This document shows positions 27,841 through 37,934 of a stretch of 64,000 bases of DNA, in pieces. The notes below the pieces were generated by a model. It was not told the origin of the DNA. It did not search any database and saw only the letters and a list, made by a program, of their open reading frames with translations. Position numbers and translations under genes: made by a program. The stretch is from Pedobacter sp. WC2423 (GTDB lineage: Bacteria > Bacteroidota > Bacteroidia > Sphingobacteriales > Sphingobacteriaceae), in assembly GCF_040822065.1 (NCBI RefSeq), contig NZ_CP162005.1:2542001-2606000 (forward strand). The letters are read 5' to 3'. The stretch's first letter is position 1; every line of letters starts with the position of its first letter.

Positions 27841-29586
27841 ATGCCTAATAAAATCTTCCGCGTACTCCCCTCATTAAACGAATCAGCTGCAAACAGTTCC
27901 TTGATTGAAGCACAACTGAAGCTATTTTACCTGATGCTTGGGGCTAATATTTTAAAGGGTGCGATCTACCTTTTTGATGCCTTAAGAAACCACCAGGGCG
28001 ATGGCAGCGGTCGTGCGATCAGACTGATGGTAACGTCACTTATCTTGATGCTGATTTTGCGCCGTTTCCCTAAAATTATTTCCTGGGGTATCCATTATGC
28101 CATAGCCGGCACTATTTTGCATATTTATTACCGGGTTTTTAACCGCGCTATCGGAGCAGATGTGGTCACGCTGCAGGCTATCTTCATGGTCCTGATCTCG
28201 GGTTATTATGGTTTAGGTAAGAAATGGGGCACCGTTTACGCCGTAATCGCATTTGCCTCCGTCATTTTATACCATTATCTACCTTTTCGCTGGACAGGCC
28301 TGCACCCTTTGCCGCAAAACCTAAATGATCTTTACATAGGTATCAATTGCCTGGTGATCATTATGTCGCATATTTATTTTCATGCAGTCTTGTTCGGTAA
28401 CCTGAGAGAAAGTGAATTACTAAGTGAAAAGATGACCGAACTTGCCGCAACCAAAAGTAACTTCCTTTCCACCATGTCGCATGAACTGCGCACCCCGTTA
28501 AACTCCGTGATCGGACTTGCCGGGTTGTTGTTAAGTGAAGAATCGGATGCTCAGCAAAAAGAGCAACTGGATGTGCTCAAATTTTCAGCAGAAGGACTCC
28601 TGACGTTGATCAACGATATTCTGGACTTTAACAAACTGGAAGCCGGAAAGCTGGAACTCGAGCATGTACCGTTTGACCTGGCCCGCCTGCTCAAAAGTAT
28701 AGCCAGGGGGATGCTGTTCAAAACAGAAGAAAAGTCTTTGGAATTTAAACTTCAAATAGATCCGAAGATCGAGGGCAAGCGATTTTTCGGCGATGCTGCC
28801 AGGTTAAGTCAGGTGGTTTACAATCTTGTTGGCAACGCCATTAAATTCACCGAAAGAGGAACCGTAAGTCTTCAGGTCAAAGTTTTAAAGTCTGGCAGTA
28901 ATGATTACCGCATCCGGTTCCAGGTAAATGATACCGGGATCGGTATTCCCGAATCCCGGCAGAAAATGATCTTTGAACCCTTTCAGCAAGCGGAAGCCAA
29001 CACGACCAGGAAATTCGGAGGTACTGGTTTAGGGCTTTCTATCGTGAAGCAACTGATCGAACGGCTTGGAAGTGAGATTACTTTAAAGAGCGTTCCGGGA
29101 AGCGGCTCGTCATTTTCTTTTGATCTGTTAATGAAAGAAGATCTCAGCACTGTCACCAAAGCGACCGGACAGCAACCAGATAACAGTTCATTTGACCTGA
29201 GTCATTTAAGCATTATGCTGGCAGAGGACAACATGATGAATATCTTTTTTATGAAACAACTTTTTAAACGTTGGAATATCATTGCAGATATCGCTGAAAA
29301 CGGCCAGGAGGTACTTAATTTACTAAAAACTAAAAATTATGATGTGATTTTGATGGATATGCACATGCCGGTTATGGATGGACTGGAGGCGACCAGACAC
29401 ATCAGAAATTTACCGGACCCGGCAAAAGCGGATACCTATATCATCGCCCTCACCGCCTCCGTTTCAGACCAGGTTCAAACGCGCGCAAAGGACTACGGTA
29501 TGAATGACTATTTGCCCAAGCCTTTCCAACTCGACGACTTAAAAGAAAGGCTGGTCAACCAGCTAAACAAGGACCTGCTTAAATGA
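27841..29586 (+). CDS. Hybrid sensor histidine kinase with receiver domain
   Basis: The product is 581 residues. About five to six membrane helices fill residues 25-190, a short coiled linker follows, then HisKA with His 214 in FLSTMSHELRTPLN, HATPase with NLVGNAIKFTERG, DTGIGIP and FGGTGLGLSIVKQ, and a C-terminal receiver with AEDNMMN, the phospho-Asp in LMDMHMP and the conserved Lys in YLPKPF. There is no DNA-binding domain, so output goes by phosphorelay. The gene is more GC-rich than its neighbours. Confidence 0.92.
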   Translation: MPNKIFRVLPSLNESAANSSLIEAQLKLFYLMLGANILKGAIYLFDALRNHQGDGSGRAIRLMVTSLILMLILRRFPKIISWGIHYAIAGTILHIYYRVFNRAIGADVVTLQAIFMVLISGYYGLGKKWGTVYAVIAFASVILYHYLPFRWTGLHPLPQNLNDLYIGINCLVIIMSHIYFHAVLFGNLRESELLSEKMTELAATKSNFLSTMSHELRTPLNSVIGLAGLLLSEESDAQQKEQLDVLKFSAEGLLTLINDILDFNKLEAGKLELEHVPFDLARLLKSIARGMLFKTEEKSLEFKLQIDPKIEGKRFFGDAARLSQVVYNLVGNAIKFTERGTVSLQVKVLKSGSNDYRIRFQVNDTGIGIPESRQKMIFEPFQQAEANTTRKFGGTGLGLSIVKQLIERLGSEITLKSVPGSGSSFSFDLLMKEDLSTVTKATGQQPDNSSFDLSHLSIMLAEDNMMNIFFMKQLFKRWNIIADIAENGQEVLNLLKTKNYDVILMDMHMPVMDGLEATRHIRNLPDPAKADTYIIALTASVSDQVQTRAKDYGMNDYLPKPFQLDDLKERLVNQLNKDLLK

Positions 29587-29795
29587 AGTTCCAGCATTTA
29601 TCGCTGACTTTTTACCTTTCATGCTGTTAACTTATAGCTATTCGACCTTTAACTGGTTAAATATTTTCATTTCGAAAGGCATCTCTAAATTACAGGCTAA
29701 AAAATAAATGTGAAATATTTGTAACGAAGTCAAAAAACAGGTGTCTATTAAAAAAAATGAAATATTATTTATTGACCTTTAGCTAAAACAGCTTC

Positions 29796-31010
29796 ATGAA
29801 ATCTTTTTACTTTTTAATCTTCTTCCTATTATTTTCTTTTTGTATCCATGCACAAGAAAACAGCCCTTTTAATACTGGATTTGAAGAAAAAATTTCTTCA
29901 AAAATCCTTGGACAGGAACGTAAATTCTGGATACATATCCCTAATAGCAACGGAGGAAATAAGATAAAAGACAAAGGACATTATCCGGTAATTTATTTAT
30001 TGGATGGAAGTGAAAATTTCAATACCGTTGTAAGTATTACAGAACATATGAGTGAATCAGGTTTTTGTCCGCCGATGATTGTAGTTGGAATTCTGCATGC
30101 AAACAGAGTAAGCGATTTAACAATTGGTGCTGATAAAGAATTGCCTGGAATTGCTGGCAATGGAGAAAAATTCATGTCATTTGTAGGGAAAGAACTTATT
30201 CCTTATATCGATACAACGTATCCAACTACTACTTATAAAACATTTATCGGCCATTCTCTTGGAGGCTTAACGGTCATGAACGCTTTCCTGCATCAACCGG
30301 ATTTATTCAATTCTTATGTTTCTCTTGACGGATCTTTGTGGTGGGATAATAAAAAAATAGTAAAAGAAGCAAAAGATATTTTGCCCACTCAAAATTATAA
30401 AGGAAAAACGTTGTTTATCGCCATGGCCAATCGTATGGAAAGAGGAGTAGATACGCTAAGTGTTCAGAAAGATACAAGCGGGTCGACGGCACTTATTCGC
30501 AGCAATTTGGAATTCATCAAAGACGTTTCTAAAAACAAAAAAAACCATTTGCGCTTTAAATATAAGTATTACGAAGATGATAACCATCCTTCGGTAAGAT
30601 TGATCGGAGAATATGATGCGCTACGATTCATCTTTGATTTTTATAAGCTTAAAATTTATGAAAGCGAAATAAACAATCCTGATTTTAAATTAGATTCTTT
30701 ATTGGTCTCACATTATAAGAACGTCTCTGAAAAAATGGGATATAATATTAAGCCAGATGAAAGCCAGGTTAATAATCTTGGCTACAAAATGATAGGTACT
30801 AAACAATTCAAAAAGGCAGAAACTTTATTCAAACTCAATATTGCAAACAATCCTAACAGTGGCAATTGTTATGACTCAATTGGTGATTTATACCTTGAAA
30901 CCGGAGATAAAGCCAGCGCTATAGAAAGTTTCAAAAAAGCCTTAACGTTGAAAGAAATCCCGGAAAGCAAAGAAAAATTACAGCATTTACTGAATGAGGT
31001 TAAAAAATAA
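29796..31010 (+). CDS. Secreted alpha/beta-hydrolase esterase with C-terminal TPR-like region
   Basis: This is a putative esterase (esterase-D type) of 404 residues with a signal peptide (FLLFSFCIHAQ). The nucleophile Ser 154 is in FIGHSLGG; acid and His partners are likely in the ANRMERGVDT and DDNHPSVRL regions. Residues 330-400 hold TPR-like helices (FKKAETLFKLNIANNPNSGN, GDKASAIESFKKALTL). Enterobactin-type esterases share the catalytic fold, but no siderophore link is seen here. Confidence 0.82.
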   Translation: MKSFYFLIFFLLFSFCIHAQENSPFNTGFEEKISSKILGQERKFWIHIPNSNGGNKIKDKGHYPVIYLLDGSENFNTVVSITEHMSESGFCPPMIVVGILHANRVSDLTIGADKELPGIAGNGEKFMSFVGKELIPYIDTTYPTTTYKTFIGHSLGGLTVMNAFLHQPDLFNSYVSLDGSLWWDNKKIVKEAKDILPTQNYKGKTLFIAMANRMERGVDTLSVQKDTSGSTALIRSNLEFIKDVSKNKKNHLRFKYKYYEDDNHPSVRLIGEYDALRFIFDFYKLKIYESEINNPDFKLDSLLVSHYKNVSEKMGYNIKPDESQVNNLGYKMIGTKQFKKAETLFKLNIANNPNSGNCYDSIGDLYLETGDKASAIESFKKALTLKEIPESKEKLQHLLNEVKK

Positions 31011-31018
31011 GTTTATGT

Positions 31019-31717
31019 TCAGCAGATGAGCAACAACCTTCTCTGTCCGGATGTTTCCTTTGGTGCACGGTGAAGACAAGGAGGAACCTGACTTTCAGGA
31101 TGATCAACTGCCAATCTCCATAGGTGACCAAGGCCCAGGCTTATTGGATGTGCATCAGGTTTAGCCTGATAGTGTAAATCAAAGAAATGTTCACTTAAGA
31201 ATGATTCAAAATCTTCCTCTGCTCCATGATATAGTTTTTTGAGTTCAATACGTATTTCTGGAATAAGTATTTTCTTTGTGCCTTGTGAATTTGGCAATAT
31301 TTCACTCGGATCGCCGTAGTAAGTGCATAAAAAGGTATCTGTTGGTATTGGAGAGCGGTCTACATGAAAAGAATAAACATCGGTTGGGAAAAATGGGTAG
31401 GAATCATCCCGATCATAGTAGTTGATTACATTAAGGATTGGCGATGCGCCATGTGCTTCCAAGACCTTCAAATCATTCAAGAGAATTTCGCGGGCTAGTT
31501 GCCCTTGTTCACTCAACTGAAGTTCACGAAGTTCGTCTTCTTCAAGTACTGTCATATTTTCACTTAACTCTACCTTTTTAACAATTTCAGAAAAATCACC
31601 TGTGAGTTCGCGAGTCCAGCAAATCGCATTCATTTCTCCATTAAATCGCGTAGAAACAAGATCCTGAAAGTTTGTGACACAATGAATTTGATGCTCAGCG
31701 TAAGATAAATCTATCAT
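31019..31717 (-). CDS. DUF1826 family protein
   Basis: The product is 232 residues counted from the ATG at 31717; an earlier in-frame TTG gives six more. The middle has SFHVDRSPIPTDTFLCTYYG and the end CLHRAPKETSGQRRLLLI. An HxD, a distal His and a following Arg are what one expects of a 2-oxoglutarate/Fe(II) dioxygenase fold. The DUF1826 name is from memory of the family pattern. It lies tail to tail with the esterase gene. Confidence 0.6.
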   Translation of the reverse strand: MIDLSYAEHQIHCVTNFQDLVSTRFNGEMNAICWTRELTGDFSEIVKKVELSENMTVLEEDELRELQLSEQGQLAREILLNDLKVLEAHGASPILNVINYYDRDDSYPFFPTDVYSFHVDRSPIPTDTFLCTYYGDPSEILPNSQGTKKILIPEIRIELKKLYHGAEEDFESFLSEHFFDLHYQAKPDAHPISLGLGHLWRLAVDHPESQVPPCLHRAPKETSGQRRLLLIC

Positions 31718-31837
31718 AATAGCAATATAGCTCAATTTATTAATTTACTTATCTATATTAATATACGCAGGATATGATCCACAAACAGGCAAATCAAATT
31801 CTTCGTTGTAAGGCTGTGTACCCGTACCGTTTGAGAT

Positions 31838-32911
31838 TCAACTCTTAAATTTTTTCTGCCGTCTGAAAAAATAAACCAGGCAAATCACGTATAATACAAC
31901 CGCAATTATTCCAGCAATTGACAACCTCCAAAGATTTAATAAATACCTGTCGTGAGAAATATGATTGCTTAAGATATAGGTGCTTAATGGCCTAAGTCTT
32001 TTGAGTGTATCGACAGGATGCATTCCACTATCTGTAAAGAATTCATGTTTACCACCAATTCTTGTATACCAAACCTTCCCAATGGAATACCTGGTTAGTG
32101 TATCTATCACATTAATTTTTCTTAAGTTGTTTAAAGCCTTTTGATTTATAGGGATTAAGGTGACATCTTTAATTTTTTCATCACATTTAACAGGTTCATA
32201 ATGATCACCTGCCCAATACATACATTGCTCATCCGCGTACGGTTGCCTGATTGTACTTTTTTTAAATAAAAAGAAGAACCCGCTGGCCAGAAACAGAAGC
32301 GCAACACAGGTTAGGGTCACAGTTTTAATCGGTGTGCCCTGAGGTTCAATAGTATCAGAATCAATTACTACTTCCTCTTCTTTGTCTTCGTTATCATCTG
32401 CCTTTTCATTGCTGTTGATGTTTTTTTCAGTCGAAGTTCCAGCTGAATTACTCAGAGAATTGTCATTCTCCTCACTTATTTCTTTGTCTCCTGTTTCAGG
32501 TATGGAATCCCCCTGCTGACCGGTGTCTGAATTTTCAGATTCATCCGGTTCTCTACTTTCTTTTTTTGACCTCCAATCCTGGTAAGAATCGAAGCCTGTT
32601 AACCATGCCAGGAGCTTTACAGCTGCTTCATCTCTGATACTTGTTCCTTCTTTTAAGAACTTAACTAAGGGCCTGAATTTATCTAATCCGAATTTTTCAA
32701 TACTTTTTATATGGTCATTAAATTTGCCTAAAGGATCGAAAAACAGCTTAAGTATTTGATCATCCTTCTTAGTATATTTTTCTGCAAAAATTTTAAGGCA
32801 TTCATTTTTCAACTTTAAGCGTCCCGGGTTTTCCAAATTAGAGGAAAGTTCGCCCGCTCCCTTTTTAAAAAAGTAAAACTCTAATACTTCTTTTTTATAT
32901 TCTTCAAACAT
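31838..32911 (-). CDS. Unknown two-TM protein with acidic linker
   Basis: I do not recognise this 357-residue protein. It has an all-helical cytoplasmic part (1-120), a low-complexity acidic linker (about 120-185, rich in E, D, S, N), TM1 at about 198-216, a roughly 115-residue extracytoplasmic domain with Cys pairs (EQCMYWAGDHYEPVKCDE), and TM2 near 330-350 ending in a basic tail. It diverges from the response-regulator gene 254 bases away. Confidence 0.65.
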   Translation of the reverse strand: MFEEYKKEVLEFYFFKKGAGELSSNLENPGRLKLKNECLKIFAEKYTKKDDQILKLFFDPLGKFNDHIKSIEKFGLDKFRPLVKFLKEGTSIRDEAAVKLLAWLTGFDSYQDWRSKKESREPDESENSDTGQQGDSIPETGDKEISEENDNSLSNSAGTSTEKNINSNEKADDNEDKEEEVVIDSDTIEPQGTPIKTVTLTCVALLFLASGFFFLFKKSTIRQPYADEQCMYWAGDHYEPVKCDEKIKDVTLIPINQKALNNLRKINVIDTLTRYSIGKVWYTRIGGKHEFFTDSGMHPVDTLKRLRPLSTYILSNHISHDRYLLNLWRLSIAGIIAVVLYVICLVYFFRRQKKFKS

Positions 32912-33164
32912 CCGTTAAAAATTGAAGCATAAAAATAGGGTACAATTACTAAAACTATTACGGTTACCCGTAGTCGTAATGGAATAATCAGCCTGATGAC
33001 CATCATAGAATTTCCAGAGTCTTATAAAGCTCAATAAGCTTCTAACGCCTTCAAAAAAGGGAAACCGTATAAAGCATATTCATGACGAAATTATCTTTGA
33101 AACATAAAGTTGAAAAGAGAGTGAAAATATTGAACTCCAACCCCATTTCTTAATTACCCGAAAT

Positions 33165-33833
33165 ATGTTCAAAAAAGTATTGATTGCGGAAGACCACGAA
33201 AGTATAAATATTTCCGTTCAAAAGACATTATCAGATCTCAATATAGCGCATAACAAATGTGATTATGCCTATTATTGCGATGACGCTTTAAGTCGTATAA
33301 AAAAGGCAATTCGCCAGGAACAACCCTATGATTTATTAATTACCGATCTTTCGTTTAATGAAGATGTACCTCAGCTTATTTCTGGAGGTGCCGAACTTAT
33401 AAAAACAGTCAAAAAAATCCAGCCTGATCTGAAGATTTTAGTATTCTCTGTTGAAAACAGATCTATTATTGTTAATTCATTGATCAGAGACTTAGACATT
33501 GATGCATTTGTGCCAAAAGGCCGGCAGGATATAAAAGATTTGAAGAATGCGATAGAAACAATTGCAAATAATAAGAAATATGTCTCGAATAATCTTAAAA
33601 AGACTTCAGAGGAAGAGAGATATTTTAAGTTTACACCTTTAGATAAAAAAATCATCCTGCTTTTATCAGAAGGGATCCCTCAAAAAGATATTCCGGTTTA
33701 TCTAAAAAAAGACAATATCAAGCCATCGAGTTTAAGCACTGTTGAGAAACATTTGAGTGAAATGAAAACAGCACTGAATATTTCAAAAAATGAACAATTA
33801 ATAGCTTACTGTAAGGATATAAAAATCATCTAG
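33165..33833 (+). CDS. Orphan response regulator (REC + LuxR-like HTH)
   Basis: The product is 222 residues. The receiver has AEDHE, the phospho-Asp in LLITDLSFNE, and the Lys in FVPKG. A LuxR-type HTH lies at about 160-222 (TPLDKKIILLLSEGIPQKDIP, then STVEKHLSEMKTAL). No kinase gene is adjacent on the same strand; the hybrid kinase at 27.8 kb is a possible but unproven partner. Confidence 0.82.
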   Translation: MFKKVLIAEDHESINISVQKTLSDLNIAHNKCDYAYYCDDALSRIKKAIRQEQPYDLLITDLSFNEDVPQLISGGAELIKTVKKIQPDLKILVFSVENRSIIVNSLIRDLDIDAFVPKGRQDIKDLKNAIETIANNKKYVSNNLKKTSEEERYFKFTPLDKKIILLLSEGIPQKDIPVYLKKDNIKPSSLSTVEKHLSEMKTALNISKNEQLIAYCKDIKII

Positions 33834-34154
33834 AGCTGAAATTATTCATGAAAAAGCATTAACCGAAGAATCTAAAATCGAAAAACACACTGCCAAAGAG
33901 CATGCAATTTCAGAATTCACAAAAGCACTGGACTCCATGTTAAATATGTCATGGATTTTATTAAAGAATAATTTACAAACTTTGCAGTACAAGTTTCCGC
34001 TGTACAGTTTCGTTCACCAAAGTTCGATAATGAACACCTTACTGTATCTTAGTCCTGAATTAATGCCCTGATATGCAATCAGCTGCCGTCTTTACTTTGG
34101 CATGTTGATAGCTTGCCCTTGTAAACAAAACTGGTTATCCGACTAAATTATATT
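33834..34154 (+). other. Intergenic region with an ORF ghost
   Basis: A plus-strand frame is open from about 33823 to a TGA near 34070 (containing EESKIEKHTAKEHAISEF and LLKNNLQTLQYKF) but has no Met until mid-way and no recognised family. It may be the remains of a regulator gene. The rest holds only the permease promoter region. Confidence 0.3.
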
Positions 34155-36527
34155 ATGCTTAAAAACTACTTGAAGCTGGGCTTTCGTAACCTGATTAAAC
34201 ATAAGGCATCTTCATTTATCAATATTTCCGGGCTGGCATTAGCTGTAGGTTGTTGTTTAATGGTTTTCGAGTATACTTACTGGGCAATGCATCAGGATGC
34301 ATTTAATACCAGGATAAATCACTTGTTTGTGATTGAAAAAGTGACGGACAAAAACGGGAATCAGCAGTATCATGGTGACAGCCCATCTCCTTTAGGCCCC
34401 GCTCTTAAAAATGACTTCCCTCAGGTAAAAAATATAGCCCGCTTAAACTACAACAGTGTCATCATCAAGCAAAAGGATAACGTATTCAGGGACAAGGTGA
34501 CTTTTGTTGACGATGACTTTTATAAGATGTTCGACTATGCTGTAAAATGGGGCAACAAGCATCATTTCACTGATAAAGATGGAATTGTGCTGACTTCAGA
34601 ATTATCGGAAAAGTTATTTGGTCATCGGAACGCTGTTGGTAATCCGCTGGCGATTACGTTTAATGTGAAAGGCCGTACCGTAACAGAGAATTTCATAGTT
34701 AAGGGTGTTTTCAGTAAATATCCTGCCAACGCATCCTTTAGTTTTTCCGCGCTCATACCGCATTCGAGAATGGTCTCTTTAGGAATAGATAAAGTTGGTG
34801 ATTGGAGTGAAACCACCAATATCACTTTTATTGAAACAGCTGATGAAAAGACGCTGTCATCCATCAAGTCTCAGGACAAAAAATATATTGACCAGTACAA
34901 CGCAGTACATCCTGATCATCAGATAGTGTCCTTTCATTATCAGGCGCTAAAAACTATGAACTTTCACTCTTATAAAGTTGTCGACAATCATTTCAGTACA
35001 ATGGAACCGATCGGCTTGATTATGCTCATTGTAATTGCAGTTTCGATTTTACTGATGGTATATTTCAATTATATCAACATTACAGTAGCATCGGCCTCCA
35101 GCCGCCTGAAAGAAATCAGTGTAAGAAAAGTAATGGGTAGCAGCAGAAGACAGATCATTTTTCAATTTATCATTGAAAACATTATCATCTGCACAATCGC
35201 AGTATTTCTAGGATTATTTCTGGCAGAAGTCTTCTTTTTCCCATGGTTCAGCTCCGTTGCAGGATTCCAGCTGGGTACAGGATTTTTCTTAAACTCCCGT
35301 ATCTGGATAGCAGCAATACTTCTTATTTTGGTTTCTGCTTTAAGCGGGGCTTTATATCCTTCATTTTATATCTCTTCGTTAGATACCATAAGTATGATGA
35401 AAGGAAAAGCTGAAATGGGCAGTAATAATCGATTCAGGAAAGTCTTACTCGGCATTCAATTCATTCTCACCTTTCTCTCTGTTTCTGCTGCTATTGCATT
35501 TATACAGGAAACAACACAGATCAAACGTAAGCCCTGGGGCTATCAGCCTAAAAATAATGTGGTAGTGAGCCTGGATAACAGCTCATCTTACCAGACTTTT
35601 AAAGAAGAACTGAAGCGAAGTAAAGGTATAGTAGCTATTACCGGATCGGTTCAGCCTATAGGTAATTACACGAAAGAAATTCTGATTAAAAACGAAGGCA
35701 AAACTAAGCAGGTTAAAAGTATCAGTGTATTACCTGGTTTTATAAATCAACTGGGAATAACAATTACTGAGGGCAGAGATTTCAATGAAAAACAGTTAAC
35801 AGATCAAAAAGATGCTGTAATAGTCAATCAGGCTTTTTTAAAAATGATGAATTGGTCAACTGCTGTTGGAAAAAGTATCCGCTATAATAATCACAACTAT
35901 TCGGTTGTTGGACAGGTAAATGATTTTCATTATGAAAGTTTTGAATATGAGGTTGCCCCTATCCTATTGATGAACACTACTCCAAAAGATGTGAAGTTTG
36001 TTTATATTAAAAGTTCATCCAATCTATTTTCAGGTGCGCATGAAGAAATCAAAAACATCTGGCAGAAGTTATATCCATATCTCCCATTTGATTTTTATGA
36101 TCAGGATCAGGTGTTTAATGGGTATTTCAATGGTTTTTCCATAATTTCAGAAGTCTTAGTAGTTACTTCCCTGTTAATGACTGTAATATCAATTTCAGGG
36201 GTTTTTGGACTTGCACTTATTATTTTAGGAAAAAGGATGAAAGAAATTAGTGTCCGTAAAGTTTTGGGTGCTGACATCATTCATCTTATTTACCTGATAT
36301 ACAAAGAGTTTTTATTTGCTTTGACCACGGCAATTATAGTGGGTGTACCTCTTTCTTTTTTCCTGACCGACAGCATGTTCAAGCAGCTATCTACCCACTC
36401 TGAATTTTCTTTGTTACCAATTGGGTTAGCAGTCATTGCCTTAATTTCTACTACTTTAATCAGCGTTTCATGGCATATATTCAAGGCTAATCAGGCAAAT
36501 ATGTCCAAATATCTAAAGCAGGAATAA
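34155..36527 (+). CDS. MacB/FtsX-type ABC transporter permease
   Basis: The product is 790 residues with the double MacB_PCD-FtsX layout frequent in Bacteroidota: TM1 (about 20-38), a periplasmic domain, three TMs near 285-410, then a second TM/periplasmic domain and a final three-TM block. Repeats such as KEISVRKVMGSS (first half) and KEISVRKVLGAD (second half) confirm the internal duplication. No ATPase gene is adjacent. It may move lipoproteins, peptides or signals; the substrate is unknown. Confidence 0.88.
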   Translation: MLKNYLKLGFRNLIKHKASSFINISGLALAVGCCLMVFEYTYWAMHQDAFNTRINHLFVIEKVTDKNGNQQYHGDSPSPLGPALKNDFPQVKNIARLNYNSVIIKQKDNVFRDKVTFVDDDFYKMFDYAVKWGNKHHFTDKDGIVLTSELSEKLFGHRNAVGNPLAITFNVKGRTVTENFIVKGVFSKYPANASFSFSALIPHSRMVSLGIDKVGDWSETTNITFIETADEKTLSSIKSQDKKYIDQYNAVHPDHQIVSFHYQALKTMNFHSYKVVDNHFSTMEPIGLIMLIVIAVSILLMVYFNYINITVASASSRLKEISVRKVMGSSRRQIIFQFIIENIIICTIAVFLGLFLAEVFFFPWFSSVAGFQLGTGFFLNSRIWIAAILLILVSALSGALYPSFYISSLDTISMMKGKAEMGSNNRFRKVLLGIQFILTFLSVSAAIAFIQETTQIKRKPWGYQPKNNVVVSLDNSSSYQTFKEELKRSKGIVAITGSVQPIGNYTKEILIKNEGKTKQVKSISVLPGFINQLGITITEGRDFNEKQLTDQKDAVIVNQAFLKMMNWSTAVGKSIRYNNHNYSVVGQVNDFHYESFEYEVAPILLMNTTPKDVKFVYIKSSSNLFSGAHEEIKNIWQKLYPYLPFDFYDQDQVFNGYFNGFSIISEVLVVTSLLMTVISISGVFGLALIILGKRMKEISVRKVLGADIIHLIYLIYKEFLFALTTAIIVGVPLSFFLTDSMFKQLSTHSEFSLLPIGLAVIALISTTLISVSWHIFKANQANMSKYLKQE

Positions 36528-36540
36528 AATTTAAAAAATT

Positions 36541-37884
36541 ATGAGAAATTTCTATTTCACTATTTGCATCCTGCTCATAGCATCAGGTGCCATTGCCCAG
36601 CAAGATCCTGAAGAACAATTAAAAAACACGTCCTGGGTTCAACAGGGTTATGGAAGATGCTTAAAGATTGAGGAATCTAATTACACTTACTATAATACGA
36701 ATAGCCTGACTTGTAAGCCCCTGGCAGAAGGCAACTTGAAAGGAAGGTTCACTATAATCTCATTAGATAAGAATAAACTTGTTCTTAATCCCGGGGGAAT
36801 TGTAAATTATATTTTTAAGCGTGTTGATTCATTACCTCCGATGTGCATTAATGCCGATAGTGCTGTGGCCTCCTATGAGGAAAACTTTAAGATTTTCTGG
36901 GAAACTTTCAATGATAATTATGCCTTTTTCAAGGAACGAAATATAAATTGGAAACAGGTTTATGAAGAATACCTGCCAAGGGTAAAGAAAATACATTCGC
37001 AAAAGGAATTAGCAAATATCCTGCTTGAAATCGTCAGAAAAATAGATGACGGTCATATCAGACTGGAGATCCCGGATTCTCTGAAAACAAAAGTAATTGC
37101 AGCTAAACCAGTAATCAGACTAAAAAAGGATGATCTCATTAAGGCCATACAAGATACTTATTTAGCAGACACACGTACTTATAATCATGGGGTAATCAGT
37201 TGGGGAAAGTTGAAAGGCTCAAATAGCGGTTATATCCTGATCAGGGATATGAACAATTTTGCAAAAGACTACAATAATAAGAGCAAAGATTCCAAACAAC
37301 CTCTGGTGCAGTTTGATGATGAACTTAACGGAGTCGACCACGTGATGAAAAAAATACTGGCCGACATTGGGCAATCCGGTTCCGTAGTTATTGATCTTCG
37401 GTTCAATGGCGGCGGACTGGAAACGGTAGCTTTGAAACTTTTGAGCTATTTTGTTAGAGAAAACAAACACGTTCTTTCTGTGGAAGCCAAAACCGATCAG
37501 GGCAATACTGCAATACAAAAATACATTTTGAAGCCGGCAAATACTGCTTATACAGGTAAAGTCTACTTACTTTTAAGTGGTCAGACAGCAAGTGCAGCAG
37601 AAATTTTCGCCCTGGCAGCACACAGTTACCCGAGTATTAAAACTATAGGTTCCAGAACTAATGGTATCTTCTCGGAAATTTTATGGAAAGAACTTCCTAA
37701 TGGATGGGAATTCAGTTTATCGAATGAGATTTATACTGATCCAGCTGGAAAAACTTATGAAGGAACAGGTGTTCCGGTAAGCAGTGAGCTGAATTATTCA
37801 AGGAACCGGTTAGATTTTTATAATAGCTTCTATAGCGGGAATCGTTTTACCGACAAGGCGATAGACCAGATCCTGATCAAATAA
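36541..37884 (+). CDS. S41-family peptidase, secreted
   Basis: The product is 447 residues with a signal peptide (FTICILLIASGAIAQ). The tail-specific protease core includes VVIDLRFNGGG and GQTASAAEIFALAAHS (nucleophilic Ser in TASAAE). A long N-terminal region precedes it, and no PDZ domain is evident. It starts 13 bases after the permease stop, so the two are co-transcribed. Confidence 0.88.
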   Translation: MRNFYFTICILLIASGAIAQQDPEEQLKNTSWVQQGYGRCLKIEESNYTYYNTNSLTCKPLAEGNLKGRFTIISLDKNKLVLNPGGIVNYIFKRVDSLPPMCINADSAVASYEENFKIFWETFNDNYAFFKERNINWKQVYEEYLPRVKKIHSQKELANILLEIVRKIDDGHIRLEIPDSLKTKVIAAKPVIRLKKDDLIKAIQDTYLADTRTYNHGVISWGKLKGSNSGYILIRDMNNFAKDYNNKSKDSKQPLVQFDDELNGVDHVMKKILADIGQSGSVVIDLRFNGGGLETVALKLLSYFVRENKHVLSVEAKTDQGNTAIQKYILKPANTAYTGKVYLLLSGQTASAAEIFALAAHSYPSIKTIGSRTNGIFSEILWKELPNGWEFSLSNEIYTDPAGKTYEGTGVPVSSELNYSRNRLDFYNSFYSGNRFTDKAIDQILIK

Positions 37885-37885
37885 A

Positions 37886-37920
37886 AAAGTCGTCTGAATA
37901 CTGATATTCAAACGACTTCT
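37886..37920. terminator. Bidirectional terminator between S41 peptidase and TonB receptor
   Basis: Arms AAGTCGTCTGAAT and ATTCAAACGACTT pair with one wobble and are flanked by A- and T-runs, serving both convergent genes. Confidence 0.75.
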
Positions 37921-37934
37921 TCCTCTATTTTTTA

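Noticed and set aside
33165..33833. Orphan regulator as the missing KdpE
   Set aside because: It is about 17 kb away, has a LuxR-like and not an OmpR-like output domain, and has no linkage to kdp.
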